64,000 nucleotides of DNA, taken from the NCBI GenBank assembly GCA_045806965.1, contig JBJMIG010000084.1:1-64000 (forward strand), in the 5' to 3' direction. The notes beneath the pieces were generated by a model. The model made no database searches. It saw only the letters and a program-made list of their open reading frames with translations, and was not told where the DNA came from. This document shows, in pieces, positions 7,927 through 15,578 of this stretch. The translations under genes were made by a program, and so were the position numbers. Origin of the DNA: DASYTH01 sp045806965 (GTDB taxonomy: Bacteria > Actinomycetota > Actinomycetes > Mycobacteriales > Pseudonocardiaceae). Position 1 is the first letter of the stretch; each line of letters starts with the position of its first letter.

Positions 7927-8880
7927 GTGCCGGCGACTACCGAACCCGAACCGGTGGGGGAAGACCGCCCCGATCCATCGGACCGCCTGGCGACGGGCGA
8001 GCCGCCCGCGGCCGAAGCGGGCTCGCCGGATGTGGCCGCCGCGCCCGGTTCGGAGCCGCCGGCGAAGGCCTCGCGGGCGGGGCGCAACCTGCCCGCGGCG
8101 ATCGGGGTCGGTGTGCTGCTCGGCGCGGCCGTGCTGATCGCACTGCTGACCGCGCGGCAGATCTTCGTGGCGATCGTGGCCGTGGCGGTCGGCGTGGCCA
8201 CGATCGAGTTGGCCGGCGCGCTCAAGCGGGGCGCCGGAATCCGGGTGGCGCTGTGGCCGGTCCTGGCCGGCGGACAGGCGATGGTGTGGCTGTCCTGGCC
8301 GTTCGGTCGCGACGGGCTGCTCGCGGCCTTCGTGCTGACCGTGCTGGCCTGCCTGGTGTGGCGGTTCGGTGGCGGTGCGCCGGGATACGTGCGCGACGTC
8401 AGCGCTTCGGTCCTCGCCGCGGCCTATGTTCCGCTGTTCGCCTCCTTCGCCGCGATGCTGGTGGTTCCCGCCGACGGCCGGGCGCGGGTGCTCTCGTTCC
8501 TGATCCTGGTGGTCAGCTCGGACACCTGCGGGTACGTGGCCGGTGTGCTGTTCGGCCGGCATCCGATGGCGCCTTCGATCAGCCCGAAGAAGTCCTGGGA
8601 GGGGTTCGCCGGCTCGATGACCGGGGGGGTGGTGGCCGGTGCGCTCTGCCTTTCGCTCTTACTGGACGGACATTGGTGGCAGGGCGTGTTGTTCGGTGCG
8701 GCGCTGGTGCTCACCGCGACCGTTGGCGACCTGGTCGAGTCGTTGATCAAGCGGGATCTCAAGATCAAGGACATGGGCACGATGCTGCCCGGCCACGGCG
8801 GCCTGATGGACCGGATGGACTCGCTGCTGCCATCGGCCGTGGTGTCCTGGTTGCTGCTCCGGCTCTTCGTGCCCCTCTGA
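7927..8880 (+). CDS. cdsA: Phosphatidate cytidylyltransferase (CDP-diglyceride synthase)
   Basis: CdsA makes CDP-diacylglycerol from CTP and phosphatidate for phospholipid synthesis. The 317-aa protein has a hydrophilic head of about 55 residues, then about eight membrane segments. The family signature is intact near the C-terminus: SLIKRDLKIKD followed by LPGHGGLMDRMDS. GTG 7927 is used as the start, 45 bases after frr, so the gene probably belongs to the pyrH-frr transcript. The stop is immediately followed by the next gene. Confidence 0.95.
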   Translation: MPATTEPEPVGEDRPDPSDRLATGEPPAAEAGSPDVAAAPGSEPPAKASRAGRNLPAAIGVGVLLGAAVLIALLTARQIFVAIVAVAVGVATIELAGALKRGAGIRVALWPVLAGGQAMVWLSWPFGRDGLLAAFVLTVLACLVWRFGGGAPGYVRDVSASVLAAAYVPLFASFAAMLVVPADGRARVLSFLILVVSSDTCGYVAGVLFGRHPMAPSISPKKSWEGFAGSMTGGVVAGALCLSLLLDGHWWQGVLFGAALVLTATVGDLVESLIKRDLKIKDMGTMLPGHGGLMDRMDSLLPSAVVSWLLLRLFVPL

Positions 8881-9645
8881 GTGACGTGGTTTGCTGAGGG
8901 CGTGGGAGTGCTGTCCAGGACCCGGAACCGGTTGCTGGCGCCGGTCGTGCTGCCCAGCCCCAACATCTGGCAGTGGCCGGAGCTCTACGAGATCGAGAAC
9001 GAGGCCCAGGACGCCGGCGGCGAGATGTGGCGGCTGCTGGCGCAGTTGTACGACTGGTCCGGCCGCGATGTGCTCGACGTCGGCTGCGGTGACGGTTTCC
9101 ACCTGCCGCGCTTCGCCGCCACCGCCCGCCGGGTGACCGGGGTGGAACCGCACGAGCCGCTGGTGCGCCGGGCCCGCGCCCGGGTGGCCGGTGTGTCCAC
9201 CGTGGACGTACTGGCCGGCTCGGCGCAGCGCCTTCCGGTGCCGGACCGAACCTACGACCTGGTGCACGCGCGGACCGCGTACTTCTTCGGCCCGGGCTGC
9301 GAGCCGGGGCTGCGTGAGGCCGACCGGGTGTTGCGCCCGGGCGGCCTGCTGGCCGTCGTCGATCTGGACGCGGCGGTGCCGCCGTACGGGGACTGGATGC
9401 GCGCCGACCTACCCGCCTACGACCCGGCCGAGATCGACGCCTTCTTCGAACGGGCCGGCTTCGAGTGCCGGCGGGTGCGCACCGAGTGGCGGTTCACCGA
9501 CCGGTCCAGCCTCGCTGCCGTGCTCGGCATCGAGTTTTCGGCCCGGGTGGCGGCAAGGGCGCTCGGCGAGGTGACCGGCCTCCGCTTCCCGGTCGGCTAC
9601 CGGGTGCTGACCCGGCCCAAGCCCGCCGGTCTGATCCTCGGCTAG
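8881..9645 (+). CDS. Class I SAM-dependent methyltransferase
   Basis: A 254-aa protein with a methyltransferase-11-type fold: motif I VLDVGCGDGFHLPRF near residues 61-75, an acidic ribose ligand in VTGVEPHEPL, and a later LRPGGLLAVVDLD. The substrate is not evident. It begins at GTG 8881 directly after the cdsA stop; GTG 8908 is also possible. Its place downstream of cdsA suggests co-transcription but does not prove a lipid substrate. Confidence 0.8.
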   Translation: MTWFAEGVGVLSRTRNRLLAPVVLPSPNIWQWPELYEIENEAQDAGGEMWRLLAQLYDWSGRDVLDVGCGDGFHLPRFAATARRVTGVEPHEPLVRRARARVAGVSTVDVLAGSAQRLPVPDRTYDLVHARTAYFFGPGCEPGLREADRVLRPGGLLAVVDLDAAVPPYGDWMRADLPAYDPAEIDAFFERAGFECRRVRTEWRFTDRSSLAAVLGIEFSARVAARALGEVTGLRFPVGYRVLTRPKPAGLILG

Positions 9646-9698
9646 ACGTGGCCTAAGTCGGGTGCGTGCGCCGGGTTTCGGGCCGTAGCCTCGTCGGC

Positions 9699-10769
9699 GT
9701 GCTCACCGACACCGAGAAGCAGTTCATCTCGTCGGCCCTCGCGCCCTCCCGGCAACCCCGCCAGGTACTGCGCGTCCTGCTCGACCGGATGGCGCCGGGC
9801 CAAGCCGAGGCCGATGCCGTGCCCCGGCTCGAGCGGCGCATCGCCGAGCTGCTCGGCAAGCCGGCCGCGGCAATGTTTCCCAGCGGGACGATGGCCCAGC
9901 AGGTCGCCATGCGGATCCACGCCGACCGCCGGGGCATCCGCACCGTGGCCTTCCACCCGCAATGCCACCTGGAAACCCACGAGCACAAGGGTTACGCCGT
10001 TGTGCACGGGTTGGCGGCGTCGTTGGTCGGCGGGCCGTTCTCGTTGATCCAACTGTCCGACCTCGAGGAGTTGCGCGAGCCGATCGCCGCCCTGCTGCTC
10101 GAGCTGCCGCAACGCGACATCGGCGGGCAGCTGCCGAGCTGGGCGGACCTGGTCGCGCAGACCGGCTGGGCCGGCGAGCGCGGTGCCGCGGTCCACATGG
10201 ACGGCGCCCGGCTGTGGGAGGCGCAACCGTTCTACGACCGGTCGCACGCCGAGATCGCCGCGTTGTTCGACACCGTGTACGTCTCGCTCTACAAGGGCCT
10301 GATGGGGATCGCCGGCGCGATGCTGGCCGGGGAACAAGACCTGGTGGATCATGCCCGGATCTGGCGGGACCGGCTTGGCGGTGCGGTCGACCGCGCCTGG
10401 CCGATGGCCGCGCTCGCCGAGCGCGGCCTCGACGTACTGCTGCCCCGGATGGCCGAGTTCACCGCCCGGGCCCGCGAACTGGCCGCGGCGCTGACCGAGC
10501 TGCCGGGTGTGCGCGTGGTGCCGGATCCGCCGCAGACGCCGATGTTCCACCTGCACGTGGACGCCGCGCCGACCGCGGTCAGCGAGGCGTCCGTGTGGTT
10601 GGCCGAGCGGGGCGGCCTGGTGCCGCCCCGCTACACCTGGCCGGCCACCTCCCCGTGGCAGAGCCGGTTCGAGCTCAACGTGTCCGAGCAGCTCGACGAG
10701 GTCAGCAACGAGCAGGTGGTGGCCCTGTTCGCCGAGCTGCTGGATCGGGCTCGCGGCCAGAAGTCCTAG
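9699..10769 (+). CDS. Threonine-aldolase-like PLP enzyme (beta-eliminating lyase family)
   Basis: A fold-type I PLP enzyme of the low-specificity threonine aldolase group, which cleaves beta-hydroxy amino acids to glycine and an aldehyde. Visible motifs are AAMFPSGTMAQQ, the cofactor-binding HMDGARLWEA and the PLP lysine in VSLYKGLMGIAGAML. The 356-aa length is normal. GTG 9699 gives the conserved TDTEKQF start; the frame is open to 9666. Its TAG overlaps the convergent padR stop on a shared CTAG tetranucleotide. The exact substrate is unknown. Confidence 0.8.
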   Translation: MLTDTEKQFISSALAPSRQPRQVLRVLLDRMAPGQAEADAVPRLERRIAELLGKPAAAMFPSGTMAQQVAMRIHADRRGIRTVAFHPQCHLETHEHKGYAVVHGLAASLVGGPFSLIQLSDLEELREPIAALLLELPQRDIGGQLPSWADLVAQTGWAGERGAAVHMDGARLWEAQPFYDRSHAEIAALFDTVYVSLYKGLMGIAGAMLAGEQDLVDHARIWRDRLGGAVDRAWPMAALAERGLDVLLPRMAEFTARARELAAALTELPGVRVVPDPPQTPMFHLHVDAAPTAVSEASVWLAERGGLVPPRYTWPATSPWQSRFELNVSEQLDEVSNEQVVALFAELLDRARGQKS

Positions 10770-11482
10770 ACCTGGTCGTCCAGCTCGTCGTGGTCGTCCG
10801 GCTCGTCGTGCTCATCCGGCTCGTCGGCCGGGGGCTCGACCTCGCCGAGGATGCCGTAGAGCTCGCGGCGCGCCTCGTTGATCACGTCGACCGCGCGGGC
10901 CTTCTGCCGGCTGGACGCGGCGTGCGCGACCTGGACCGTGGCTCCCATGAGCTGGCCGACCGCGGCGCGCAGGTTCACGTCGTTCGGGTCGACGTCATGG
11001 GAGATCTGCTCCCACGGCGGCGTGTCGTCGAGTTGCTCGACCGAGGCGCGGCCCTCATCGGTCAGTTCGAAGAGCCGCTTGCTGCCGCTGCCCTCGCTGC
11101 TGGCGACCAGGCCCTCGTCGGCAAGCAGTTGCAGGGTGGGATAGACCGAGCCGGGGCTCGGCCGCCAGTACCCGCGGCTGCGCTGGCCGATCTCCTGGAT
11201 CATCTCGTAGCCGTGCATCGGGCGCTCGGCCAGCAGGGCGAGGATCGCGGCGCGCACGTCGCCCCGGCGGCCGCGCCGGCCCCCGCCCCGACCACGGCCG
11301 CGCGGCCCAGGGCCCCAGCCGGGTGGCGGACCGAAGCCGGGGCCGACACCCGGCCAGGGACCGAACGGCTCACCCGGCGGAAGCGGCGGCGGGGGCGGGA
11401 AACCGCGCCGGAACGCCCCATGGGCGTGGTCGAACCCGGGTTCGTGCCGGGCGAATTGGGGTCGAGCAGAGCGGGAACGCAT
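10766..11482 (-). CDS. PadR-family transcriptional repressor
   Basis: A 238-aa regulator. A Pro/Gly/Arg-rich head of about 75 residues precedes a PadR winged helix: AILALLAERPMHGYEMIQEI, then SPGSVYPTLQLLADEGLV and RLFELTDEG. A helical C-terminal dimerisation part and an Asp/Glu/His-rich tail follow. ATG 11482 has AAGGAG 8 bases upstream on the minus strand. PadR proteins usually repress their own and neighbouring genes in response to small aromatics or drugs. The divergent aldo/keto reductase and the palindromic intergenic region fit that pattern. Confidence 0.88.
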   Translation of the reverse strand: MRSRSARPQFARHEPGFDHAHGAFRRGFPPPPPLPPGEPFGPWPGVGPGFGPPPGWGPGPRGRGRGGGRRGRRGDVRAAILALLAERPMHGYEMIQEIGQRSRGYWRPSPGSVYPTLQLLADEGLVASSEGSGSKRLFELTDEGRASVEQLDDTPPWEQISHDVDPNDVNLRAAVGQLMGATVQVAHAASSRQKARAVDVINEARRELYGILGEVEPPADEPDEHDEPDDHDELDDQV

Positions 11483-11516
11483 AGTAGTCACTCCTTGACT
11501 GCTAGGTAGGCCGCTG

Positions 11517-11555
11517 TATCGCGACATGTTTACGATATATCGGAATCTATCGCGA
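11517..11555. promoter_or_regulatory. Candidate PadR operator between padR and the aldo/keto reductase
   Basis: An AT-rich island in GC-rich DNA. A perfect 10-bp palindrome CGATATATCG (11533-11542) is flanked by two identical TATCGCGA octamers (11517-11524 and 11548-11555). It lies 35 bp before padR and about 95 bp before the aldo/keto reductase start. Confidence 0.6.
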
Positions 11556-11648
11556 TGCAACCATGAGTTGTCGGAAGGGCTCGGCGAGGCGACCGTCCGC
11601 CCGCGAATGGCCGTGTACAGGGGTTCGGGCGGACGGTATGAGTGGTGG

Positions 11649-12626
11649 ATGCGCTATACGCGATTGGGTGATCTTGAGGTGTCGGTGATCGCTCTGGGTT
11701 GCGGCAACTTCGGCGGGGTCGGCTCGGCGCCGGAGCTGTTCGGCCGGGGTGAAAGCGAGCCGGCGGCGGTCGCGCTGCTCGATGCCGCACACGAGCAGGG
11801 GATCACCTTGCTGGACACGGCGAACTCCTACGGCGGCGGCCGGTCGGAGGAATGGCTCGGCCGCTGGTTGGGCTCGCGCGGGGTGCGCGACGACGTGGTG
11901 CTCACGACCAAGGTGGGCAACGCGGTCGGGCCGGTAGCGGCCGACCGGGGTCTCTCGGCCGGCCACGTGCGAGCGCAGATCGAGGCGAGCCTGCGGCGGC
12001 TTGGCACCGATCGGGTCGACCTGTACCTGACGCACGCGCCGGATCCGGGCACGCCGATCGAGGAGACGCTCGCCGCGTTCGACGAGCTGGTACTGGCCGG
12101 CAAGATCCGGTGTTACGGACTGAGCAATGTGGACGGTCCGGCGCTCGAGGCCGCGGTCGAAGCGGCCGGCCGAGCCGGGCTGCGGGCCCCGGTGAACCTG
12201 CAGATCGGACACAGCCTGCTCGAGCCGGCCGGCCAGGACACCATGGACACCTGCGTGCGGCTCGGGGTCGGGGTCACCGCGTACAGCCCGCTGGCCGGCG
12301 GTTGGCTGGCCCGTGACTACCGGCCCGACGAGCCCTATCCGGACGGCTCCCGGATGGCCCTGCGGCCGGAGCCCTACCAGGACATCGTGCGCCAGGCCCG
12401 CGCCGGCGTGGTGGACGGGTTGCGCGACGCGGCGCAGCGCCGGGGGGTCGGCCTGCCAACGCTGGCGCTTGCCTGGGTGCTCTCCGACCCGGGTGTGGCG
12501 GCGGCGATCATCGGTCCCCGCTCGCCCGCGCAGCTGGCGCCCGCACTGGCCGCGCTCGACCTCCGGCTCGACGGCGACGAGCGGGCGGCCCTGCTGGCCA
12601 GCCGTGGGACAATGTCGAAGCCATGA
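11649..12626 (+). CDS. Aldo/keto reductase
   Basis: A 325-aa NADP-dependent (beta/alpha)8 oxidoreductase. Family marks are LGCGNFGG, LLDTANSYGGGRSEEWLG (catalytic Asp and Tyr), the catalytic Lys in VLTTKVGN and His in LYLTHAPDPGTP, and a cofactor-binding AIIGPRSPAQL near the end. ATG 11649 is chosen because MRYTRLGDLEVS matches the family N-terminus; upstream in-frame residues are not conserved-looking. It overlaps rlmN by 4 bases (ATGA). The natural substrate is unknown. Confidence 0.85.
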   Translation: MRYTRLGDLEVSVIALGCGNFGGVGSAPELFGRGESEPAAVALLDAAHEQGITLLDTANSYGGGRSEEWLGRWLGSRGVRDDVVLTTKVGNAVGPVAADRGLSAGHVRAQIEASLRRLGTDRVDLYLTHAPDPGTPIEETLAAFDELVLAGKIRCYGLSNVDGPALEAAVEAAGRAGLRAPVNLQIGHSLLEPAGQDTMDTCVRLGVGVTAYSPLAGGWLARDYRPDEPYPDGSRMALRPEPYQDIVRQARAGVVDGLRDAAQRRGVGLPTLALAWVLSDPGVAAAIIGPRSPAQLAPALAALDLRLDGDERAALLASRGTMSKP

Positions 12627-13729
12627 CATCACTCCCGCTGGTTTTTGACGCGCCCAAGCGCGGCCTGCCGCCGCGCCATCTGGTGGACCTCTCGGCGGCG
12701 GAGCGGCGTGCCGCGGTCGCCGAGCTGGGCGAGCAGCCGTTCCGCGCCGCCCAGCTTTCGCACCATTACTTCGGCCGGTTGACCGTCGATCCCGAGCGGA
12801 TGACCGACATCCCCGCGGGCGCAAGGGCGCGGCTGGTCGGCGAGCTGATGCCGCGACTGTTCACCGAGGTCCGGACGGTCACCTGCGACGACGGCGCCAC
12901 CCGCAAGGCGCTGCTGCGCGCGCACGACGGGACGCTGGTGGAGAGCGTGCTGATGCGCTATCCCGACCGCGCCACGGTGTGCGTGTCCAGCCAGGCCGGC
13001 TGCGGCATGGCCTGCCCGTTCTGCGCCACCGGCCAGGCCGGTCTCACCCGCAACCTTTCCACCGCCGAGATCGTCGACCAGGTCCGGCTCGCCGCCGTCG
13101 CCGCGCGGGACGGCCACCTCGGCGGCGGCCCCGTCCGCCTGTCCAACGTCGTCCTGATGGGGATGGGTGAGCCGCTGGCGAACTATCGCCGGGTGGTGGC
13201 CGCGGTACGGCGGATCTGTGATCCGGCGCCGGGGGGTTTGGGGATCTCGCAGCGGTCGGTGACCGTGTCCACGGTCGGTCTCGCCCCGGCCATCCGCAAG
13301 CTCGCCGATGAGCGGTTGCAGGTGACCCTTGCGGTGTCCCTGCACACTCCCGACGATGAGCTGAGGGACACGCTGGTGCCGGTGAACAACCGTTGGCCGG
13401 TGGACGAGGTGTTGGCGGCGGCCCGCTACTACGCCGACGTGTCGGGGCGCCGGGTGTCCATCGAGTACGCCCTGATCCGGGATGTCAATGATCAGCCTTG
13501 GCGCGCGGACCTGTTGGCCAAGCGGCTGCGCGAACACCTCAACCAGTTGGTGCACGTGAACCTGATCCCGCTGAACCCGACCCCGGGCTCGGAGTGGGAC
13601 GCGTCCCCGAAAGCGGTGGAGCGTGAGTTCGTGCGCCGGGTCAACGCCGGCGGGGTGACCTGCACCGTGCGTGACACCCGCGGCCGGGAGATCGCCGCCG
13701 CCTGCGGCCAGCTCGCGGCCGAGGGATGA
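12623..13729 (+). CDS. rlmN: Dual-specificity 23S rRNA/tRNA adenine-C2 methyltransferase RlmN
   Basis: A radical SAM enzyme that methylates C2 of A2503 in 23S rRNA and A37 in some tRNAs. The 368-aa protein has an N-terminal accessory domain (EQPFRAAQLSHHYFG), the CxxxCxxC cluster in CGMACPFCATGQAG, VVLMGMGEPLANY and the substrate-site NLIPLNPTPGSEW, plus the C-terminal Cys in GGVTCTVRDTRG. It starts at ATG 12623 inside the reductase gene. Confidence 0.96.
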   Translation: MTSLPLVFDAPKRGLPPRHLVDLSAAERRAAVAELGEQPFRAAQLSHHYFGRLTVDPERMTDIPAGARARLVGELMPRLFTEVRTVTCDDGATRKALLRAHDGTLVESVLMRYPDRATVCVSSQAGCGMACPFCATGQAGLTRNLSTAEIVDQVRLAAVAARDGHLGGGPVRLSNVVLMGMGEPLANYRRVVAAVRRICDPAPGGLGISQRSVTVSTVGLAPAIRKLADERLQVTLAVSLHTPDDELRDTLVPVNNRWPVDEVLAAARYYADVSGRRVSIEYALIRDVNDQPWRADLLAKRLREHLNQLVHVNLIPLNPTPGSEWDASPKAVEREFVRRVNAGGVTCTVRDTRGREIAAACGQLAAEG

Positions 13730-13733
13730 CCGT

Positions 13734-13776
13734 TTAGCTACCCGAGGTGGCTAAGCTGGTGCTACCCCCGGTAGCA
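13734..13776. promoter_or_regulatory. Tandem palindromic operators of the MazEF-type module
   Basis: Two inverted repeats share one core. TTAGCTACC / GGTGGCTAA (13734-13754, 3-base spacer, one mismatch) is followed by TGCTACC / GGTAGCA (13760-13776, 3-base spacer, perfect). They sit 8-50 bases before the antitoxin GTG, the usual autoregulatory position for toxin-antitoxin operons. Confidence 0.7.
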
Positions 13777-13784
13777 TCGAGGGT

Positions 13785-14015
13785 GTGAAGCTCAGTGTCA
13801 GCCTGCCCGACGAGGACGTGGCCTTCATCGACGAGTACGCCTCGGCGGCTGGCGCGCCGTCGAGGTCGTCGGTCATTCATCAGGGTCTCGAGTTGTTGCG
13901 CGCCGCGAACCTCGAGCAGGCGTATGACCTGGCCTGGCAGGAGTGGGCGGACAGCGCGGAGGCCGACCTGTGGGACGCGACGTCCGCCGACGGGCTCACC
14001 GATGCGCAGGGGTGA
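13785..14015 (+). CDS. Ribbon-helix-helix antitoxin (MazE-type partner)
   Basis: A 76-aa protein beginning MKLSVSLPDEDVAFIDEYAS, a typical ribbon-helix-helix DNA-binding strand and helix (Arg/CopG class), with an acidic Trp-rich C-terminus (QEWADSAEADLWD) that would wrap the toxin. It starts at GTG 13785 and overlaps the toxin gene by 14 bases, the standard antitoxin-first arrangement. It probably represses its own promoter through the tandem palindromes upstream. Confidence 0.85.
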   Translation: MKLSVSLPDEDVAFIDEYASAAGAPSRSSVIHQGLELLRAANLEQAYDLAWQEWADSAEADLWDATSADGLTDAQG

Positions 14016-14349
14016 CATCTACTGGGTCGATCTTGAACCGGTCCGCGGCTCCGAGGCGAACAAGATCCGTCCGGCCATCATCGTGAGCACCGACGCGGCG
14101 AACCGTGCGGCCCAACGATCCGGTCGCGGCGTCGTGACCGTCGTCCCGATCACGTCGAGGACCGGCCGGATCTTCCCCTTCCAGGTCCTGTTGCGCGCCA
14201 AGGAATGCGGTCTCGACAAGGATTCCAAGGCGCAGGCCGAACAGGTCCGCTCGGTCGCCGTCACCCGCCTCAGTCACCGCGCCGGCACGGTGCCCAATGA
14301 TCTCCTCGCCAAACTGGACGCGGCTCTCCGCACGCACCTCGCGTTGTAA
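14002..14349 (+). CDS. MazF/PemK-family endoribonuclease toxin
   Basis: A 115-aa toxin of the PemK/MazF fold, which cleaves mRNA at short sites when freed from its antitoxin. Family blocks are MRRGDIYWVDLEPVRGSEA, IRPAIIVSTD, VVTVVPITSR and KAQAEQVRSVAVTRL. The catalytic Arg in the first loop (RGSEANKIRP) and the later Thr/Ser (VPITS) are present, so it looks intact. ATG 14002 lies inside the antitoxin gene. The cleavage site cannot be predicted. Confidence 0.88.
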   Translation: MRRGDIYWVDLEPVRGSEANKIRPAIIVSTDAANRAAQRSGRGVVTVVPITSRTGRIFPFQVLLRAKECGLDKDSKAQAEQVRSVAVTRLSHRAGTVPNDLLAKLDAALRTHLAL

Positions 14350-14376
14350 CCGGCCAGCGAGGTGTCGAAGACGTGG

Positions 14377-14439
14377 TTGCTGGAGCGCGGAACTCACCTG
14401 CCTGAGCGCAGCACTCAGTTGCCGGAGCGCGAGACTCGC
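14377..14439 (+). repeat. Three tandem 21-bp repeats
   Basis: Units at 14377-14397, 14398-14418 and 14419-14439 share a core of the form TGC..GAGCGC...ACTC. The first and third begin TTGC and the second CTGC. They lie just after the mazF stop and fill most of the gap to the convergent methyltransferase. Confidence 0.8.
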
Positions 14440-14451
14440 GCATGGTGTCGC

Positions 14452-15195
14452 TCAGCCGGACCCTGGGGCGCGACGGAACAGGGCGGTCCAGAGGAACGGT
14501 TCACCGAAGCGGGGGGATTCTGGTGGCTCGTCCCGCATGCGGCGCAGTTCGATCTCGGTGAGGCCGGCGAAGATCCAGCGTAGCGACGCCGGGGCGTAGG
14601 CGAGGCCGCCACCGAGGTTGGCCTCGCGGTAGAGGTCGGCGTCGGAGACCTCGGAGCCCATGGCACCGGCGGCGAAGCAGGTGAGCGCCAGGTGAGCACC
14701 GGGAGCCAGGAGGTGGTCGACGAGCGCGAGGTAGCTGATCCGCCGGTGCGGCGGCAGGTGGTGGAAACAGCCGGAGTCGTAGATGAGGTCGTACGGTCCG
14801 TTCAGGTCGGTCGTGCTCAGCGCGAACGCGTCGCCGCAGTGAAAGGTGACCTCGGCGCCGGCCTCGCGGGCGCGGTCGGTGGCCCATGCGACCGCCCTCG
14901 GAGACAGATCGACGGCATCCACGGCGAAGCCCGCGCCGGCCAGGTGGATGGCGTTTCGCCCGGGACCGCAGCCGAGGTCGAGGGCCCGGCCCCGGGTCAG
15001 CAGGCCACGATCGAGGTAGGACACGAGGTTCTCGTCGGGCTTGGCGGCGAAGAATGGCACGGGTTTGCCCCGGTCGGCATAGAAGCCGTCCCACCAGGAG
15101 GCCCCGGCGCCGTCCGTCCAGCGATCGGCGCCGGGCGCGAACAGCCCGTCCAGCAGCCGCAGCACATCGTCGACCGTGCGGACGTTTCGGTCCAT
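14452..15195 (-). CDS. Class I SAM-dependent methyltransferase
   Basis: A 247-aa methyltransferase with motif I ALDLGCGPGRNAIHLAG, acidic motif II (VDAVDLSPRAV), CGDAFAL and the YDLIYDSGCFHHLPPHRR segment. It resembles TehB/thiopurine-type small-molecule methyltransferases (the WWDGFYADRGKPVPFF head is typical). ATG 15195 is preferred over GTG 15213 because AAGGGGGG lies 4-12 bases upstream. It is monocistronic, between a toxin-antitoxin pair and the DUF2631 gene. Substrate unknown. Confidence 0.82.
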   Translation of the reverse strand: MDRNVRTVDDVLRLLDGLFAPGADRWTDGAGASWWDGFYADRGKPVPFFAAKPDENLVSYLDRGLLTRGRALDLGCGPGRNAIHLAGAGFAVDAVDLSPRAVAWATDRAREAGAEVTFHCGDAFALSTTDLNGPYDLIYDSGCFHHLPPHRRISYLALVDHLLAPGAHLALTCFAAGAMGSEVSDADLYREANLGGGLAYAPASLRWIFAGLTEIELRRMRDEPPESPRFGEPFLWTALFRRAPGSG

Positions 15196-15259
15196 CCGAC
15201 CCCCCTTCGGCACCGCTATTCCAGGCCGGAGGGGTACCGCGCCGGAGATCGATCGGCCG

Positions 15260-15520
15260 TCAGCGGCGCCAGGCGGTGCGGGCGCGGATCCGGTCGACGA
15301 CCAGGGCGATGACGATCGTGGTGCCGATCCCGATCAGCCAGAGATCCTCGGTGTGGCCGGTGTGGTTGCCGATGAGCATCAGGAACATGACGGCTGCGGT
15401 GAACCAGCCCGCGATGCGGGTGCCACGCGGGAAGCCGCCGTGCCAACCCCACGCGGCGGACGGCTCGTCCTGCGGGCTGACCGCATTGGCCGACCGCTTC
15501 TCCAGCTCCGAGCCTGCCAC
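15260..15520 (-). CDS. DUF2631-family small membrane protein
   Basis: An 86-aa protein with a charged N-terminus, a GWHGGFPRGTR segment and two predicted membrane helices (AGWFTAAVMFLMLIG; LWLIGIGTTIVIALVV). The short hydrophilic tail ends RARTAWRR. This matches the DUF2631 family, found next to dxr in many actinobacteria; its function is unknown. GTG 15520 with GGAGGG just upstream is the likely start. It is divergent from dxr with a 58-bp gap. Confidence 0.75.
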   Translation of the reverse strand: MAGSELEKRSANAVSPQDEPSAAWGWHGGFPRGTRIAGWFTAAVMFLMLIGNHTGHTEDLWLIGIGTTIVIALVVDRIRARTAWRR

Positions 15521-15578
15521 GTTCCCTCCACGATGCTGATCGCACTCCGGTCGCTTCCCGGACATCCTATCCGGGACA

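Noticed and set aside
9962..11509. Long plus-strand frame across the aldolase and padR genes
   Set aside because: It is out of frame with the PLP-enzyme motifs and antisense to padR, and its composition is low-complexity.
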